Source of the DNA: JAGPHI01 sp036661035
GTDB taxonomy: Bacteria; Bacillota; Clostridia; Oscillospirales; Ruminococcaceae
Length of the DNA stretch: 10,450 bases
Assembly (NCBI GenBank): GCA_036661035.1
Contig: JAVWZM010000072.1
Coordinates: forward strand, 1 to 10,450
Direction of reading: 5' to 3'
Each line of letters begins with the position of its first letter. Positions within the stretch are counted from its first letter, which is position 1. A program made the translations under genes and the position numbers. Under the pieces are notes generated by a model that worked only from the letters and a program-made list of their open reading frames with translations, did not search any database and had not been told where the DNA came from. Positions 1 to 6,846 of the stretch are shown in pieces.

Positions 1-22
1 AAAGCCTTGTTCATTAAAAACT

Positions 23-61
23 TATCTTACGTGCGTGCTATCGCACATGCACAATTAAAAC
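23..61 (-). repeat. Dispersed intergenic repeat, copy A
   Basis: This 39-base stretch matches 7739-7777 at 34 of 39 positions without gaps. Read on the minus strand it begins right after the rapZ terminator stem and can fold into a short hairpin around GCGATAGC (GTGC-AT-GTGC-GATA-GCAC-GCAC, with a 2-base bulge). Copy B sits in the same position relative to another minus-strand terminator hairpin. The sequence is non-coding, and no known repeat family was recognised. Confidence 0.7.
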
Positions 62-83
62 TGTTTTGCGAAACAGTTTTAAT
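54..83 (-). terminator. Terminator of the hprK-glk-murB-rapZ operon
   Basis: ATTAAAACTGTTT (54-66) and AAACAGTTTTAAT (71-83) form a perfect 13-bp stem around a 4-base loop, 60 bases beyond the rapZ stop. On the minus strand the 3' arm ends in a U-rich AGUUUUAAUU run, as in an intrinsic terminator. The arms are A/T-rich, so it may also act on the plus strand. Confidence 0.75.
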
Positions 84-118
84 AAAATGGCTTTATCTGC
101 TACGGTTTATACCATGCG

Positions 119-132
119 TTTGCTATCGCACA
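119..132 (-). repeat. Partial third copy of the GCGATAGC repeat core
   Basis: TGCTATCGCACA at 121-132 is identical to 36-47, the core of copy A. Its flanks are TTTG-like and CAAA, so it too can fold around a GATA loop. It lies just beyond the rapZ stop codon. Only the core is shared, so this is weaker than copies A and B. Confidence 0.4.
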
Positions 133-143
133 AAGGATAAGTT

Positions 144-1007
144 TTAATAAAAACGGTCTATATCTCTATGCTCAACTAGCGGCTCATATCCCAAGGTTTT
201 GCAAAATGCAGCAAGCTTTTCCACATAGGCAATGGAGCGATGCTTGCCGCCGGTACAGCCTATGGCAATGGTAAATTGGCTTTTGCCCTCTTTGATGTAC
301 AGCGGCAAAGAAAATTGCAAAAGCCCCTCAATATGTTTTAAAAGCTCTATTGCTTCATTGTTTGAAAACACGTAATCCGATACCTGCTTATCAAGCCCTG
401 TAAGGTGCTTTAGCTTTTCAATGTAAAATGGGTTTGGCATACAGCGCACGTCCAAGAGCATATCTGCCTCTTTGGGCTGCCCGTATTTAAAGCCGAAGGA
501 CATTATATTTATGCGCATTGAATCCGCACTTTTTTCAGCAAAAAGCGACACTATTTTATCTTTTAAAAGCGCCGCGGTAAAAAGCGAGGTGTCGATTTTA
601 TAATCTGCATTTTCGTAAAGAGGCTGTAAAATATTTTTTTCTTTAATGATAGCCTCAGTAAGGTTTACACCGTCTTGTATGCTAATGGGGTGTCTGCGGC
701 GCGTTTCTGTGTAGCGACGCTCTAATGCCTCGTTGCTGCAATCTAAAAACAAAACCTTGTATACTACATTCATGTTGTTAAGCGGACTTAACGCATCTGT
801 GATGTCCTTTGCGCTACGCCCTCCGCGTATATCCAGCACCACGGCTAATTTTTGCAATGCGCTTTCACTTTGCTGAGCAAACTCCATCAGCTTCGGCAAT
901 AGGCTTGCCGGAATATTATCAATACAAAAAAAGCCGATATCTTCAAGGGCGTTCATAGCAAGAGATTTGCCTGCGCCGGAAAGGCCTGTTACTACTAATA
1001 AATTCAT
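144..1007 (-). CDS. rapZ: RNase adapter / nucleotide-binding regulator RapZ (YvcJ)
   Basis: The 287-residue product has the length and both domains of the RapZ/YvcJ family. The N-terminal P-loop NTPase part has Walker A GLSGAGKS at residues 8-15, CIDNIP at 28-33, VLDIRGG around 57-63 and LFLDCS followed by RYTETRRRHP at 98-107. The C-terminal half has SFGFKYGQP near 170 and IGCTGGKHRS near 250, typical of the RNA- or metabolite-binding domain. In Enterobacteria RapZ senses GlcN6P precursors and guides RNase E; the Firmicute protein binds nucleotides and has been linked to competence and envelope metabolism, so the exact role here is inferred. The ATG is preceded by AAAGGGA. It lies 12 bases after murB and is last in the operon. 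The usual partners yvcK and whiA are absent downstream. Confidence 0.95.
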   Translation of the reverse strand: MNLLVVTGLSGAGKSLAMNALEDIGFFCIDNIPASLLPKLMEFAQQSESALQKLAVVLDIRGGRSAKDITDALSPLNNMNVVYKVLFLDCSNEALERRYTETRRRHPISIQDGVNLTEAIIKEKNILQPLYENADYKIDTSLFTAALLKDKIVSLFAEKSADSMRINIMSFGFKYGQPKEADMLLDVRCMPNPFYIEKLKHLTGLDKQVSDYVFSNNEAIELLKHIEGLLQFSLPLYIKEGKSQFTIAIGCTGGKHRSIAYVEKLAAFCKTLGYEPLVEHRDIDRFY

Positions 1008-1019
1008 ACTGTTTCCCTT

Positions 1020-1925
1020 TTATCTTACTACTCTAATTTCTTTTTCGAGGTTATACCCTGTTTTTTCATGCACTATTTTACACACTTCGTCTGCAAGCTT
1101 CAGCACGTCGGCACAAGTGGCACCGCCCTTATTTACCACAAATCCACAATGCTTTTCGCTGATAGCTGCACCGCCTACCGAAAACCCACGCAAATTGCAT
1201 TTATCTATTAATGCCGCGGCAAACGCGCCTTCGGGGCGTTTAAAGGTGCTGCCTGCGCTTGGCATATCAAGCGGCTGTTTTTCCCCACGGCATTTTGCAA
1301 GCTCCTGCATTTTTGCACTTATCTGCGCTTTATCACCACGCATTAAGCTAAAACTTGCTTTAGAGATAATCCATTTATTTTGCTGAAAAATAGAATTGCG
1401 ATAGCTGTATGAAAGCTTAGATACTGACAAGGTGTTCACCTTGTCAGTATCGTCTATAAACTCCACGTTAGAAACAACCTGTGCCATTTCTCCGCCGTAA
1501 GCGCCTGCGTTCATATACACAGCTCCGCCCACGCTGCCGGGTATTCCATAAGCAAATTCCAAGCCTGTAAGCCCTGCATCTCGTGCCGCCATGCATACCT
1601 TAGCTAAATCTGCACCTGCGCCTGCAACAAGCTCTGTACCGTTTATTGATATTTCGCAAAGCTGCTGCGCCATTTTTATTATTGCACCGTTAAAGCCTTC
1701 GTCTGCAAAAAGCACATTGCTGCCTTTGCCTAAAATGTAGTATTTTACATTTTCAGTTCTAAAAAGCTCCGACAGCCAAAGCAGCTTTGCCATATCATTT
1801 ACCGTACAAACCAAGCGCGCATTGCCACCTATCTTAAAGGTGCAATGCTTTGCAAGACACTCGTTTTCAACATAGGTAATGTCTTTTGCGGCAAGCTTTT
1901 CTATAAGGCCTTCCCAATTATCCAT
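1020..1925 (-). CDS. murB: UDP-N-acetylenolpyruvoylglucosamine reductase MurB
   Basis: MurB is a cytoplasmic FAD enzyme that reduces UDP-GlcNAc-enolpyruvate to UDP-MurNAc with NADPH, the second committed step of peptidoglycan synthesis. The ATG at 1925 is chosen because AAGGGAG lies six bases upstream; an in-frame GTG at 1949 lacks a site and would add eight residues. The 301-residue product shows KIGG (31-34), GKGSNVL from 67, the FAD-binding GIPGSVGGAVYMNAGAYGGE (128-147), SYRNS near 174-178, GSTFKRP (225-231) with the likely catalytic serine S226, and a C-terminal LEKEIR with the acidic catalytic residue (E294 or E296). It is 31 bases after the glucokinase gene and 12 before rapZ. Oddity: codons for the loop at about 158-169 contain a perfect 15-bp palindrome (1420-1451). 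Confidence 0.95.
   Translation of the reverse strand: MDNWEGLIEKLAAKDITYVENECLAKHCTFKIGGNARLVCTVNDMAKLLWLSELFRTENVKYYILGKGSNVLFADEGFNGAIIKMAQQLCEISINGTELVAGAGADLAKVCMAARDAGLTGLEFAYGIPGSVGGAVYMNAGAYGGEMAQVVSNVEFIDDTDKVNTLSVSKLSYSYRNSIFQQNKWIISKASFSLMRGDKAQISAKMQELAKCRGEKQPLDMPSAGSTFKRPEGAFAAALIDKCNLRGFSVGGAAISEKHCGFVVNKGGATCADVLKLADEVCKIVHEKTGYNLEKEIRVVR
1420..1451. repeat. Perfect 15-bp inverted repeat inside murB
   Basis: GATACTGACAAGGTG (1420-1434) and CACCTTGTCAGTATC (1437-1451) are exact reverse complements separated by TT. In the operon mRNA they would form a very stable hairpin in the middle of the murB coding region. The encoded peptide (roughly DDTDKVNTLSVS) lies in the variable loop before the SYRNS motif, and the family length is kept, so it is not an obvious in-frame insertion. 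No U-run follows on the minus strand, so it is not a classic terminator. Confidence 0.8.
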
Positions 1926-1956
1926 TAAGCTCTCCCTTGAAATTATCACTAATATT

Positions 1957-2913
1957 TTATGCCAATTCGCCCAAAGCAGCGGCGCCTATAATGCCTGCGT
2001 CGTTGCGCAAGGTTGCAACGCAAATGCGTGTGCGCAAATGCGAAGTGCGCGCATAATCTTCTTTGTCTATATAGCTGCGCAGCCTATCTAGCAAAGCATC
2101 GCCCTCTTTGGAAACGCCTCCGCCAATACATATGATTTCAGGCTGAAAAATATTAATTACATTCACAAGACCGCAAGAAACGTATTTTACAAAATTATCA
2201 ACTAATTTACTGGCTGTTTCGTCGCCCTTACGCATGCCCTCAAAAGCAGTTTTAGCATTTACATTGTCAATGTTTCCATCAACGATTTGCCACATAATAG
2301 TATCTTTATTTTTCTGCATAGCCGCTTTGGTGTCCTCGGTAAGGGCACGGGCTGAGGCATATTTTTCCCAGCAGCCGCTTCGTCCGCACATACAATGGCG
2401 ACCGTCCATTTCAATTACCGTATGCCCTATCTCGGCGCCAGCGCAGTTGAACCCCGTAAAAATCTTGCCGTCAATAATTACCCCTGCGCCTATGCCTGTG
2501 CCAAGAGTAATGGCAACTGCAATTGACGCGCCCTTTGCAGCACCTGCTACATATTCCCCGTATGCCGCGGCATTGGCATCGTTTTCGGCATATACCTTAC
2601 ACGAAAGCTGCTTTTGCACCGCATCGGTAAGATGCCAATCGTAATATCCGAAATTGGCATTAAAGCCGACAATCCCAAGCTTTGAATTTACACTGCCCGG
2701 TGTACCGATGCCAACCCATAAAATATCCGCAAAGGTGATATTTGTTTCTTTTACAAGCTGCCTACACAAATTGGCGATTTTTTCTTCTATAGCTTCGCGC
2801 GGCAAAGGCAAATTTGTTTTGCAGGATATTTTTTTAACAATTGTATTATTTTCGTCTACTAACCCTGCGGCAATATTTGTACCGCCAAGGTCAACGCCTA
2901 TTCTGTAGCTCAT
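1957..2913 (-). CDS. glcK: ROK-family glucokinase
   Basis: The 318-residue product is a sugar kinase of the ROK (repressor, ORF, kinase) family, without the N-terminal helix-turn-helix of ROK repressors. The ATP phosphate-binding motif DLGGTN is at residues 8-13. END at 110-112 supplies the catalytic aspartate (D112). LGTGIGAG (137-144) binds nucleotide. H164 with C174, C176 and C181 of CMCGRSGC forms the family zinc site, followed by WEKYAS. These features fit ATP-dependent glucose phosphorylation in the cytoplasm; N-acetylmannosamine or other hexoses cannot be excluded. The ATG is preceded by GGGGGA. The gene starts 24 bases after hprK, so sugar phosphorylation and catabolite-control kinase are co-transcribed. 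Confidence 0.9.
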   Translation of the reverse strand: MSYRIGVDLGGTNIAAGLVDENNTIVKKISCKTNLPLPREAIEEKIANLCRQLVKETNITFADILWVGIGTPGSVNSKLGIVGFNANFGYYDWHLTDAVQKQLSCKVYAENDANAAAYGEYVAGAAKGASIAVAITLGTGIGAGVIIDGKIFTGFNCAGAEIGHTVIEMDGRHCMCGRSGCWEKYASARALTEDTKAAMQKNKDTIMWQIVDGNIDNVNAKTAFEGMRKGDETASKLVDNFVKYVSCGLVNVINIFQPEIICIGGGVSKEGDALLDRLRSYIDKEDYARTSHLRTRICVATLRNDAGIIGAAALGELA

Positions 2914-2937
2914 GTTTAGAAATCCCCCGAAAATTAA

Positions 2938-3870
2938 TTATAATGATATATCGTTTTCAAGCCCTAGCTTTTGTAATAATTCTTTAGCGGCATTATAGCC
3001 CATCTTTTTTTGGCGGTTATTTATTGCGGCTGTTTCTAAAATTACCGCAAGGTTACGCCCCGGCATTACAGGTATAACTGTGCATGGCAAATTAATGCCC
3101 AATATCTCGGTTGTATCTGTTTCAAGCCCTGTTCTGCTGTAGTTTTTGCTTCTGTCCCACGGCTCCAACTCTACAACAAGGTCTACCTTCTCGCTCATTT
3201 TCACAGCACCGCTACCGAACACGCGCGCTACGTTTATAATGCCCACGCCACGCAGCTCTATAAAATGCCTTATGTTTTCCGGCGCAGTACCCAAAATTGT
3301 GCGATTTGAAACTCTGCGCAATTCCACAGCGTCATCGGCAATAAGGCGATGTCCGCGTTTTACAAGCTCTACAGCCGTTTCGCTTTTGCCAACACCGCTT
3401 TCGCCAAGTATAAGTATTCCTTCGCCGTATACCTCTACCAACACGCCATGACGCGTAATGCGCTGTGCCAGTTCCACACTAAGTATTGATATAAGCGTAC
3501 TCATTAGGCTTGAAGTATTTTCAGCAGTGCGCAGAACAGGCACTTCGTATTGCTCGGCAAATTCCAGCATTTCTGCAAATATTTCAAGATTGCGTGTAAC
3601 GATAACCGCAGGTGGTGTAGCGGCAAACAATGTATGCACATGGCTACGGCGTTCGTTTTCGGGCAAGGTTTCAAGATATCCCATTTCCGCTTTGCCGCAT
3701 ATTTGAAGGCGTGTAGGCTCAAAATATTCATCATAGCCCGTCAGCAATAAGCCGGGCCTATTTACATCTGCTGTAATAATTGGGATTTGGCTTAATTCCT
3801 TTGGCTTATATACTACCTCCAAATTAAGCTGCTCTGAGATTTTATCAAGCGAAACACTAAATTGTGGCAT
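2938..3870 (-). CDS. hprK: HPr kinase/phosphorylase HprK
   Basis: HprK/P phosphorylates HPr (and Crh where present) on Ser46 at high fructose-1,6-bisphosphate and reverses this at high phosphate, setting carbon catabolite control and PTS activity. The 310-residue length is normal. The N-terminal regulatory domain covers about residues 1-130. The catalytic domain has H141, Walker A GESGVGKS at 156-163, acidic ADD at 178-180 and the family signature LRGVGIINVARVFG near 206-219; VMPGRN at 268-273 and the basic C-terminal stretch are also present. It is first in the minus-strand operon, behind the promoter at 3914-3942, with AAAGGG ten bases upstream of the ATG. HPr itself is not in this window. 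Confidence 0.96.
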   Translation of the reverse strand: MPQFSVSLDKISEQLNLEVVYKPKELSQIPIITADVNRPGLLLTGYDEYFEPTRLQICGKAEMGYLETLPENERRSHVHTLFAATPPAVIVTRNLEIFAEMLEFAEQYEVPVLRTAENTSSLMSTLISILSVELAQRITRHGVLVEVYGEGILILGESGVGKSETAVELVKRGHRLIADDAVELRRVSNRTILGTAPENIRHFIELRGVGIINVARVFGSGAVKMSEKVDLVVELEPWDRSKNYSRTGLETDTTEILGINLPCTVIPVMPGRNLAVILETAAINNRQKKMGYNAAKELLQKLGLENDISL

Positions 3871-3913
3871 GAATAAAACGCCCTTTCCGTGTATATTTTC
3901 TTTGTATGCTATT

Positions 3914-3942
3914 ATTATATATTATTACAAGACATATATCAA
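3914..3942 (-). promoter_or_regulatory. Sigma-A promoter of the hprK operon
   Basis: On the minus strand TTGATA (3937-3942) is followed after exactly 17 bases by the consensus TATAAT (3914-3919), 44 bases upstream of the hprK ATG. The flanks are A/T-rich, with CAATTTTTT present twice at 3940-3948 and 3953-3961, possibly an UP element. No catabolite response element was seen. Confidence 0.8.
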
Positions 3943-3991
3943 TTTTTTGTTTCAATTTTTTCACAATTAGCTTTCTTTTGCGCTGATAGTT

Positions 3992-4000
3992 TGTTATACT
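3992..4000 (+). promoter_or_regulatory. Extended -10 promoter of the GT4/FAD operon
   Basis: TGTTATACT gives an extended -10 box (TG, one base, TATACT) 33 bases upstream of the glycosyltransferase ATG. No good -35 hexamer lies 16-18 bases upstream, as is common for extended -10 promoters. It is divergent from the hprK promoter, with about 50 bases between the two -10 boxes. Confidence 0.55.
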
Positions 4001-4033
4001 AAGCATATTAACTAATATAAAGGATGTGTTGCT

Positions 4034-5224
4034 ATGAGAATTGCAATTTTCACAGAAACTTATTTTCCGTTTATCAGTGGTGTAGTTACACATATTGAAA
4101 CGCTTAAAAACTGCCTTGAGGCTAAAGGGCATGAAGTGCTTATAGTAACCACAAACCCAAAAGCCGTTTGCCATTATGTAAAAGACGGTGTATTGTATTG
4201 CCCTGCCATTCCCCTAAAGCGCATATATGGGTACGGCGTTGCAAACCCACTTAATATACAAAGGCTGCGGATTATTAAAGATTTTAATCCTGACATTTTA
4301 CATGTTCACACTGAATTTAGCATGGGCATTTTTGGCATGTTTGCCGCGCGCAAGCTAAAAAAGCCTATTGTATATACTCTGCACACAATGTACGACGACT
4401 ATATGTTTTATGTTGCGCCCGAAAAGTTTCAGAACATGGTAAAACCTGCGGCGCATATGTATTTTAGAAAAGTAGCGGAAAAAGCCACGGAAATTATAGG
4501 CCCATCGCCAAAGGTTGCAGAGTTTTTGCGCTGCTGCGGTGTGGAAAAGCATGTTAATATTATTCCTAACATAGTGGATTTATCTGCATTTATGCCTGAA
4601 AATGTGTCGCGCGACAGTGTAAATGCCATAAAAGAACGCCTTGGCATTTGCCCCGAAGATGTTGCCATTTGCTTTGTGGGGCGGCTTGGCAAGGAAAAAA
4701 GTATTGATGTAATGGTAGATTACTTTACACTTCATTTTAAAGGGCTTAGCAAGTTTAAGCTGTTTGTTATTGGCGACGGCCCCGAAAAGGTAAACCTTAC
4801 AAAACAAATTAAACGCCTTGGCATGACAGGACAAATTACGCTTTTGGGGCCAATTAAGCATGAGGAGCTTCCACCCTATTATCATGCCTGCGGCTTATTT
4901 GCCACTGCATCTTTATCGGAGATGAACTCTATTTCCATGCTGGAAGCCATGGCAAGCGGGCTATATGTTTTACAGCGATTGGACGTGTTTAACAAAGCAC
5001 AAATTGTTCCCGGAGAAAACGGAAATCAGTTTAACAACGCATCTGAATTTGCCGCGCTTATAAACGAGCAAGCTTCATTATCTGAGGACGAACGCGCACA
5101 AAGGCGCGCTACAGTTACAGCCTTTAGCAAGCGATACGGGCAAGAAGAATTTATTGCAAATGTGCTTAATGTATACGAAAGAGCGCAAGTAAGATATAAA
5201 ATACGACAGGGAGAAAAAAGATGA
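4034..5224 (+). CDS. Family 4 glycosyltransferase, diacylglycerol-glucosyltransferase type
   Basis: The 396-residue product is a retaining GT-B glycosyltransferase of family GT4. The N-terminal acceptor domain opens with MRIAIFTETYFPFISGV, where the GVV loop binds the acceptor, followed by HVHTEFSMGIFG (90-101). The C-terminal donor domain has FVGRLGKEK (214-222), GDGP (247-250) and the EX7E pair E296/E304 in SEMNSISMLEAMASG. Close Firmicute relatives include mono-glucosyl-diacylglycerol synthases and phosphatidylinositol mannosyltransferase-like enzymes, so a membrane-associated glycolipid role using a nucleotide sugar is likely but not proven. The site is AAAGGATG before the ATG. The stop overlaps the next start by ATGA, so translation is probably coupled. 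Confidence 0.85.
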   Translation: MRIAIFTETYFPFISGVVTHIETLKNCLEAKGHEVLIVTTNPKAVCHYVKDGVLYCPAIPLKRIYGYGVANPLNIQRLRIIKDFNPDILHVHTEFSMGIFGMFAARKLKKPIVYTLHTMYDDYMFYVAPEKFQNMVKPAAHMYFRKVAEKATEIIGPSPKVAEFLRCCGVEKHVNIIPNIVDLSAFMPENVSRDSVNAIKERLGICPEDVAICFVGRLGKEKSIDVMVDYFTLHFKGLSKFKLFVIGDGPEKVNLTKQIKRLGMTGQITLLGPIKHEELPPYYHACGLFATASLSEMNSISMLEAMASGLYVLQRLDVFNKAQIVPGENGNQFNNASEFAALINEQASLSEDERAQRRATVTAFSKRYGQEEFIANVLNVYERAQVRYKIRQGEKR

Positions 5225-6600
5225 CGAACAATTTTGATGTTGCCATAATCGGCGGAGGAATAGGCGGCCTTATGAGCGCCTATGAGCTTTGCACCCATGA
5301 CAAAAATATAAAAATAGTCCTTTTTGAAAAAGGGCACGACATAGAAAAACGTTCTTGCCCAATAGTAACGGGGAAAGTGCCCACATGCATAAAGTGCCAA
5401 TCCTGTGCTATCATGGAAGGGCTTGCAGGAGCAGGCGCATTTTCGGACGGAAAATATGTTATATCCACCGAGTATGGCGGCTGGCTGCCCGATTTTTTAC
5501 CTAAAAAGACAGTGCTTGATTATATAGAGCAAGCAGACGACATTTTACAGAAATTTGGTGCGCCAAAAGAACGTTTTATGCCAAACAACGAGCTGAAAAA
5601 GCTTTGCCTAGAGCACGATTTACACATGTCGCAGGCGCAGCTAAAGCATCTTGGCACAGACGCAAACTTTGAAACCATGCGCCAGATGGCATTGTTTTTA
5701 AAGGATAATATTACTATATTTACAGACACCTATGTTTATGATGTAGATAAGGTAACTCATACGCTATATTACGAAAGCGGCAAGGATAAAAGCGAAATCA
5801 CCGCAAAACATATAATTTTTGCAGTAGGGCGCGCAGGCAGCCGAGATTTTTCAAAATGGTGCGTTAAAAACAAAATTAATCTTCAAAATAATCAAGTGGA
5901 TATCGGCGTGCGTGTGGAGCTGCCAAGCGAAGTTTGGAACGATTTTTCCAAGAAAATTTACGAGCCTAAAATATGGTATCGCTCTAAACAATACGGTGAT
6001 ATCACGCGTATGTTCTGCTTTAACGAACGTGGACAAGTGGTAATGGAGAACACCTCCGGAGTACTTACTGTAAACGGGCACGCATATGTTGCCGAAGAAA
6101 AAAAGAGCGAAAACTCAAACTTTGCGCTTCTTTCTACCATACGCTTTACAGAGCCGTTTGAACAGCCCATAGAATATGCACGCAGTATCGCAGGCCTTGC
6201 CAATTTGATAAGCGGCGGCAGCGTGCTTGTGCAGCGTCTTGGGGATTTGCTTGCCGGCCGCCGTACAAACGAAAAGCGTCTTGCGCAAAATACAGTAACG
6301 CCCACCCTAGCCGCTGTAGCCGGAGATTTAAGCCTTTGCTTGCCAAAACGTCAGCTCGATAATATTATCGAAACCTTGCAAGCATTAAACGAAATAGCCC
6401 CCGGCACAATGAACTACGATACTCTGCTTTACGGCGTAGAATGTAAATATTATTCTGCGCGTCCCGATTGCACAGACTTTGCTCTTGACGGCTGCGAGCG
6501 GATTTACGCTGTGGGCGACGGAACAGGCTTTACCCGTTCGTTAAGCCAAGCCGCAGCACACGGGCTATATGTTGCAGATAAGATATTGAAGGACAAATAG
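5221..6600 (+). CDS. FAD-dependent dehydrogenase, COG2509-like, with Cys cluster
   Basis: The 459-residue protein begins with a Rossmann FAD site, VAIIGGGIGGL (7-17), with ribose-binding E36 in LFEKG. A cysteine cluster, C46, C56, C59 and C62 (CIKCQSC), follows and is joined to EGLAGAGAFSDGK (67-78). FAVGRAGS comes in the middle, and a second FAD contact, VGDGTGFTRSLSQAAAHG, from about 431. This order matches the uncharacterised COG2509 FAD-dependent dehydrogenases; the substrate is unknown. The cysteines could hold a metal or Fe-S centre or be redox-active, which is inference. It has no signal peptide, so it is probably cytoplasmic. AGGGAG precedes the ATG, which overlaps the glycosyltransferase stop. 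Linkage to lipid glycosylation is unclear. Confidence 0.8.
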   Translation: MTNNFDVAIIGGGIGGLMSAYELCTHDKNIKIVLFEKGHDIEKRSCPIVTGKVPTCIKCQSCAIMEGLAGAGAFSDGKYVISTEYGGWLPDFLPKKTVLDYIEQADDILQKFGAPKERFMPNNELKKLCLEHDLHMSQAQLKHLGTDANFETMRQMALFLKDNITIFTDTYVYDVDKVTHTLYYESGKDKSEITAKHIIFAVGRAGSRDFSKWCVKNKINLQNNQVDIGVRVELPSEVWNDFSKKIYEPKIWYRSKQYGDITRMFCFNERGQVVMENTSGVLTVNGHAYVAEEKKSENSNFALLSTIRFTEPFEQPIEYARSIAGLANLISGGSVLVQRLGDLLAGRRTNEKRLAQNTVTPTLAAVAGDLSLCLPKRQLDNIIETLQALNEIAPGTMNYDTLLYGVECKYYSARPDCTDFALDGCERIYAVGDGTGFTRSLSQAAAHGLYVADKILKDK

Positions 6601-6603
6601 TTT

Positions 6604-6679
6604 AAAATGGCTTTTGTCGAATGTTTGGTTATCCACACATAAAATAGGCTCTTTTTCAAATGTTGGGGTAGCTACACAT
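6604..6679. repeat. Imperfect 37-39 base tandem duplication with a DnaA box
   Basis: Units 6604-6640 and 6641-6679 both start AAAAT and end CACAT. The best-aligned 30 bases (6617-6646 against 6656-6685) agree at 25 positions. The first unit contains a perfect DnaA box, TTATCCACA, at 6629-6637; the second copy has diverged there. The duplication lies between the FAD gene stop and its terminator. A single such 9-mer can occur by chance. Confidence 0.5.
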
Positions 6680-6693
6680 AAAATATTAATTGC

Positions 6694-6729
6694 GCCAAGG
6701 TATTCTTAACCGGAATACCTTGGCTTTTT
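6694..6729 (+). terminator. Terminator of the GT4/FAD operon
   Basis: GCCAAGGTATTC (6694-6705) and GAATACCTTGGC (6713-6724) form a perfect 12-bp stem with a 7-base loop, followed directly by TTTTT. It is 94 bases beyond the FAD gene stop and is a textbook intrinsic terminator for the plus strand. Confidence 0.9.
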
Positions 6730-6758
6730 GATTTATAAAGCCGTAAATGATTTTTTGT

Positions 6759-6788
6759 TTGGCAGTTATCTGTAAATATTATTATTAA
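6759..6788 (+). promoter_or_regulatory. Possible promoter of the lysozyme gene
   Basis: TTGGCA (6759-6764, five of six consensus bases) and TATTAA (6783-6788, four of six) are separated by 18 bases, about 58 bases upstream of the lysozyme ATG and behind the upstream terminator. The -10 is weak, so this is a candidate only. Confidence 0.35.
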
Positions 6789-6846
6789 GCTTTGCATATT
6801 CTTTATAAACGGGTTTCCGTGAAAGTTTGAGAATAGGAGCGATAAT

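Larger units (their letters stand above)
14..147. repeat. Inverted-repeat bounded intergenic segment after rapZ
   Basis: Bases 14-28 (TTAAAAACTTATCTT) and 133-147 (AAGGATAAGTTTTAA) are inverted copies that differ by two single-base indels. They enclose about 100 bases containing the rapZ terminator hairpin (54-83) and two direct copies of TGCTATCGCACA (36-47 and 121-132). The right arm overlaps the rapZ stop codon at 144-146. The layout resembles a small non-coding palindromic or MITE-like unit, but no target-site duplication was identified. It could also be a compound terminator/3' UTR structure. Confidence 0.45.

Noticed and set aside
1926..1949. Upstream GTG start of murB adding eight residues
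   Set aside because: No Shine-Dalgarno sequence precedes 1949, whereas AAGGGAG sits six bases before the ATG at 1925.
2008..2050. Repeated CGCATTTGCG blocks at the 3' end of the glucokinase gene
   Set aside because: They are explained by repeated Arg/Leu/Cys codons in a conserved ROK C-terminal region.
3504..3750. Open frames on both strands within hprK
   Set aside because: They are out-of-frame shadows of hprK, without ribosome binding sites or family features.
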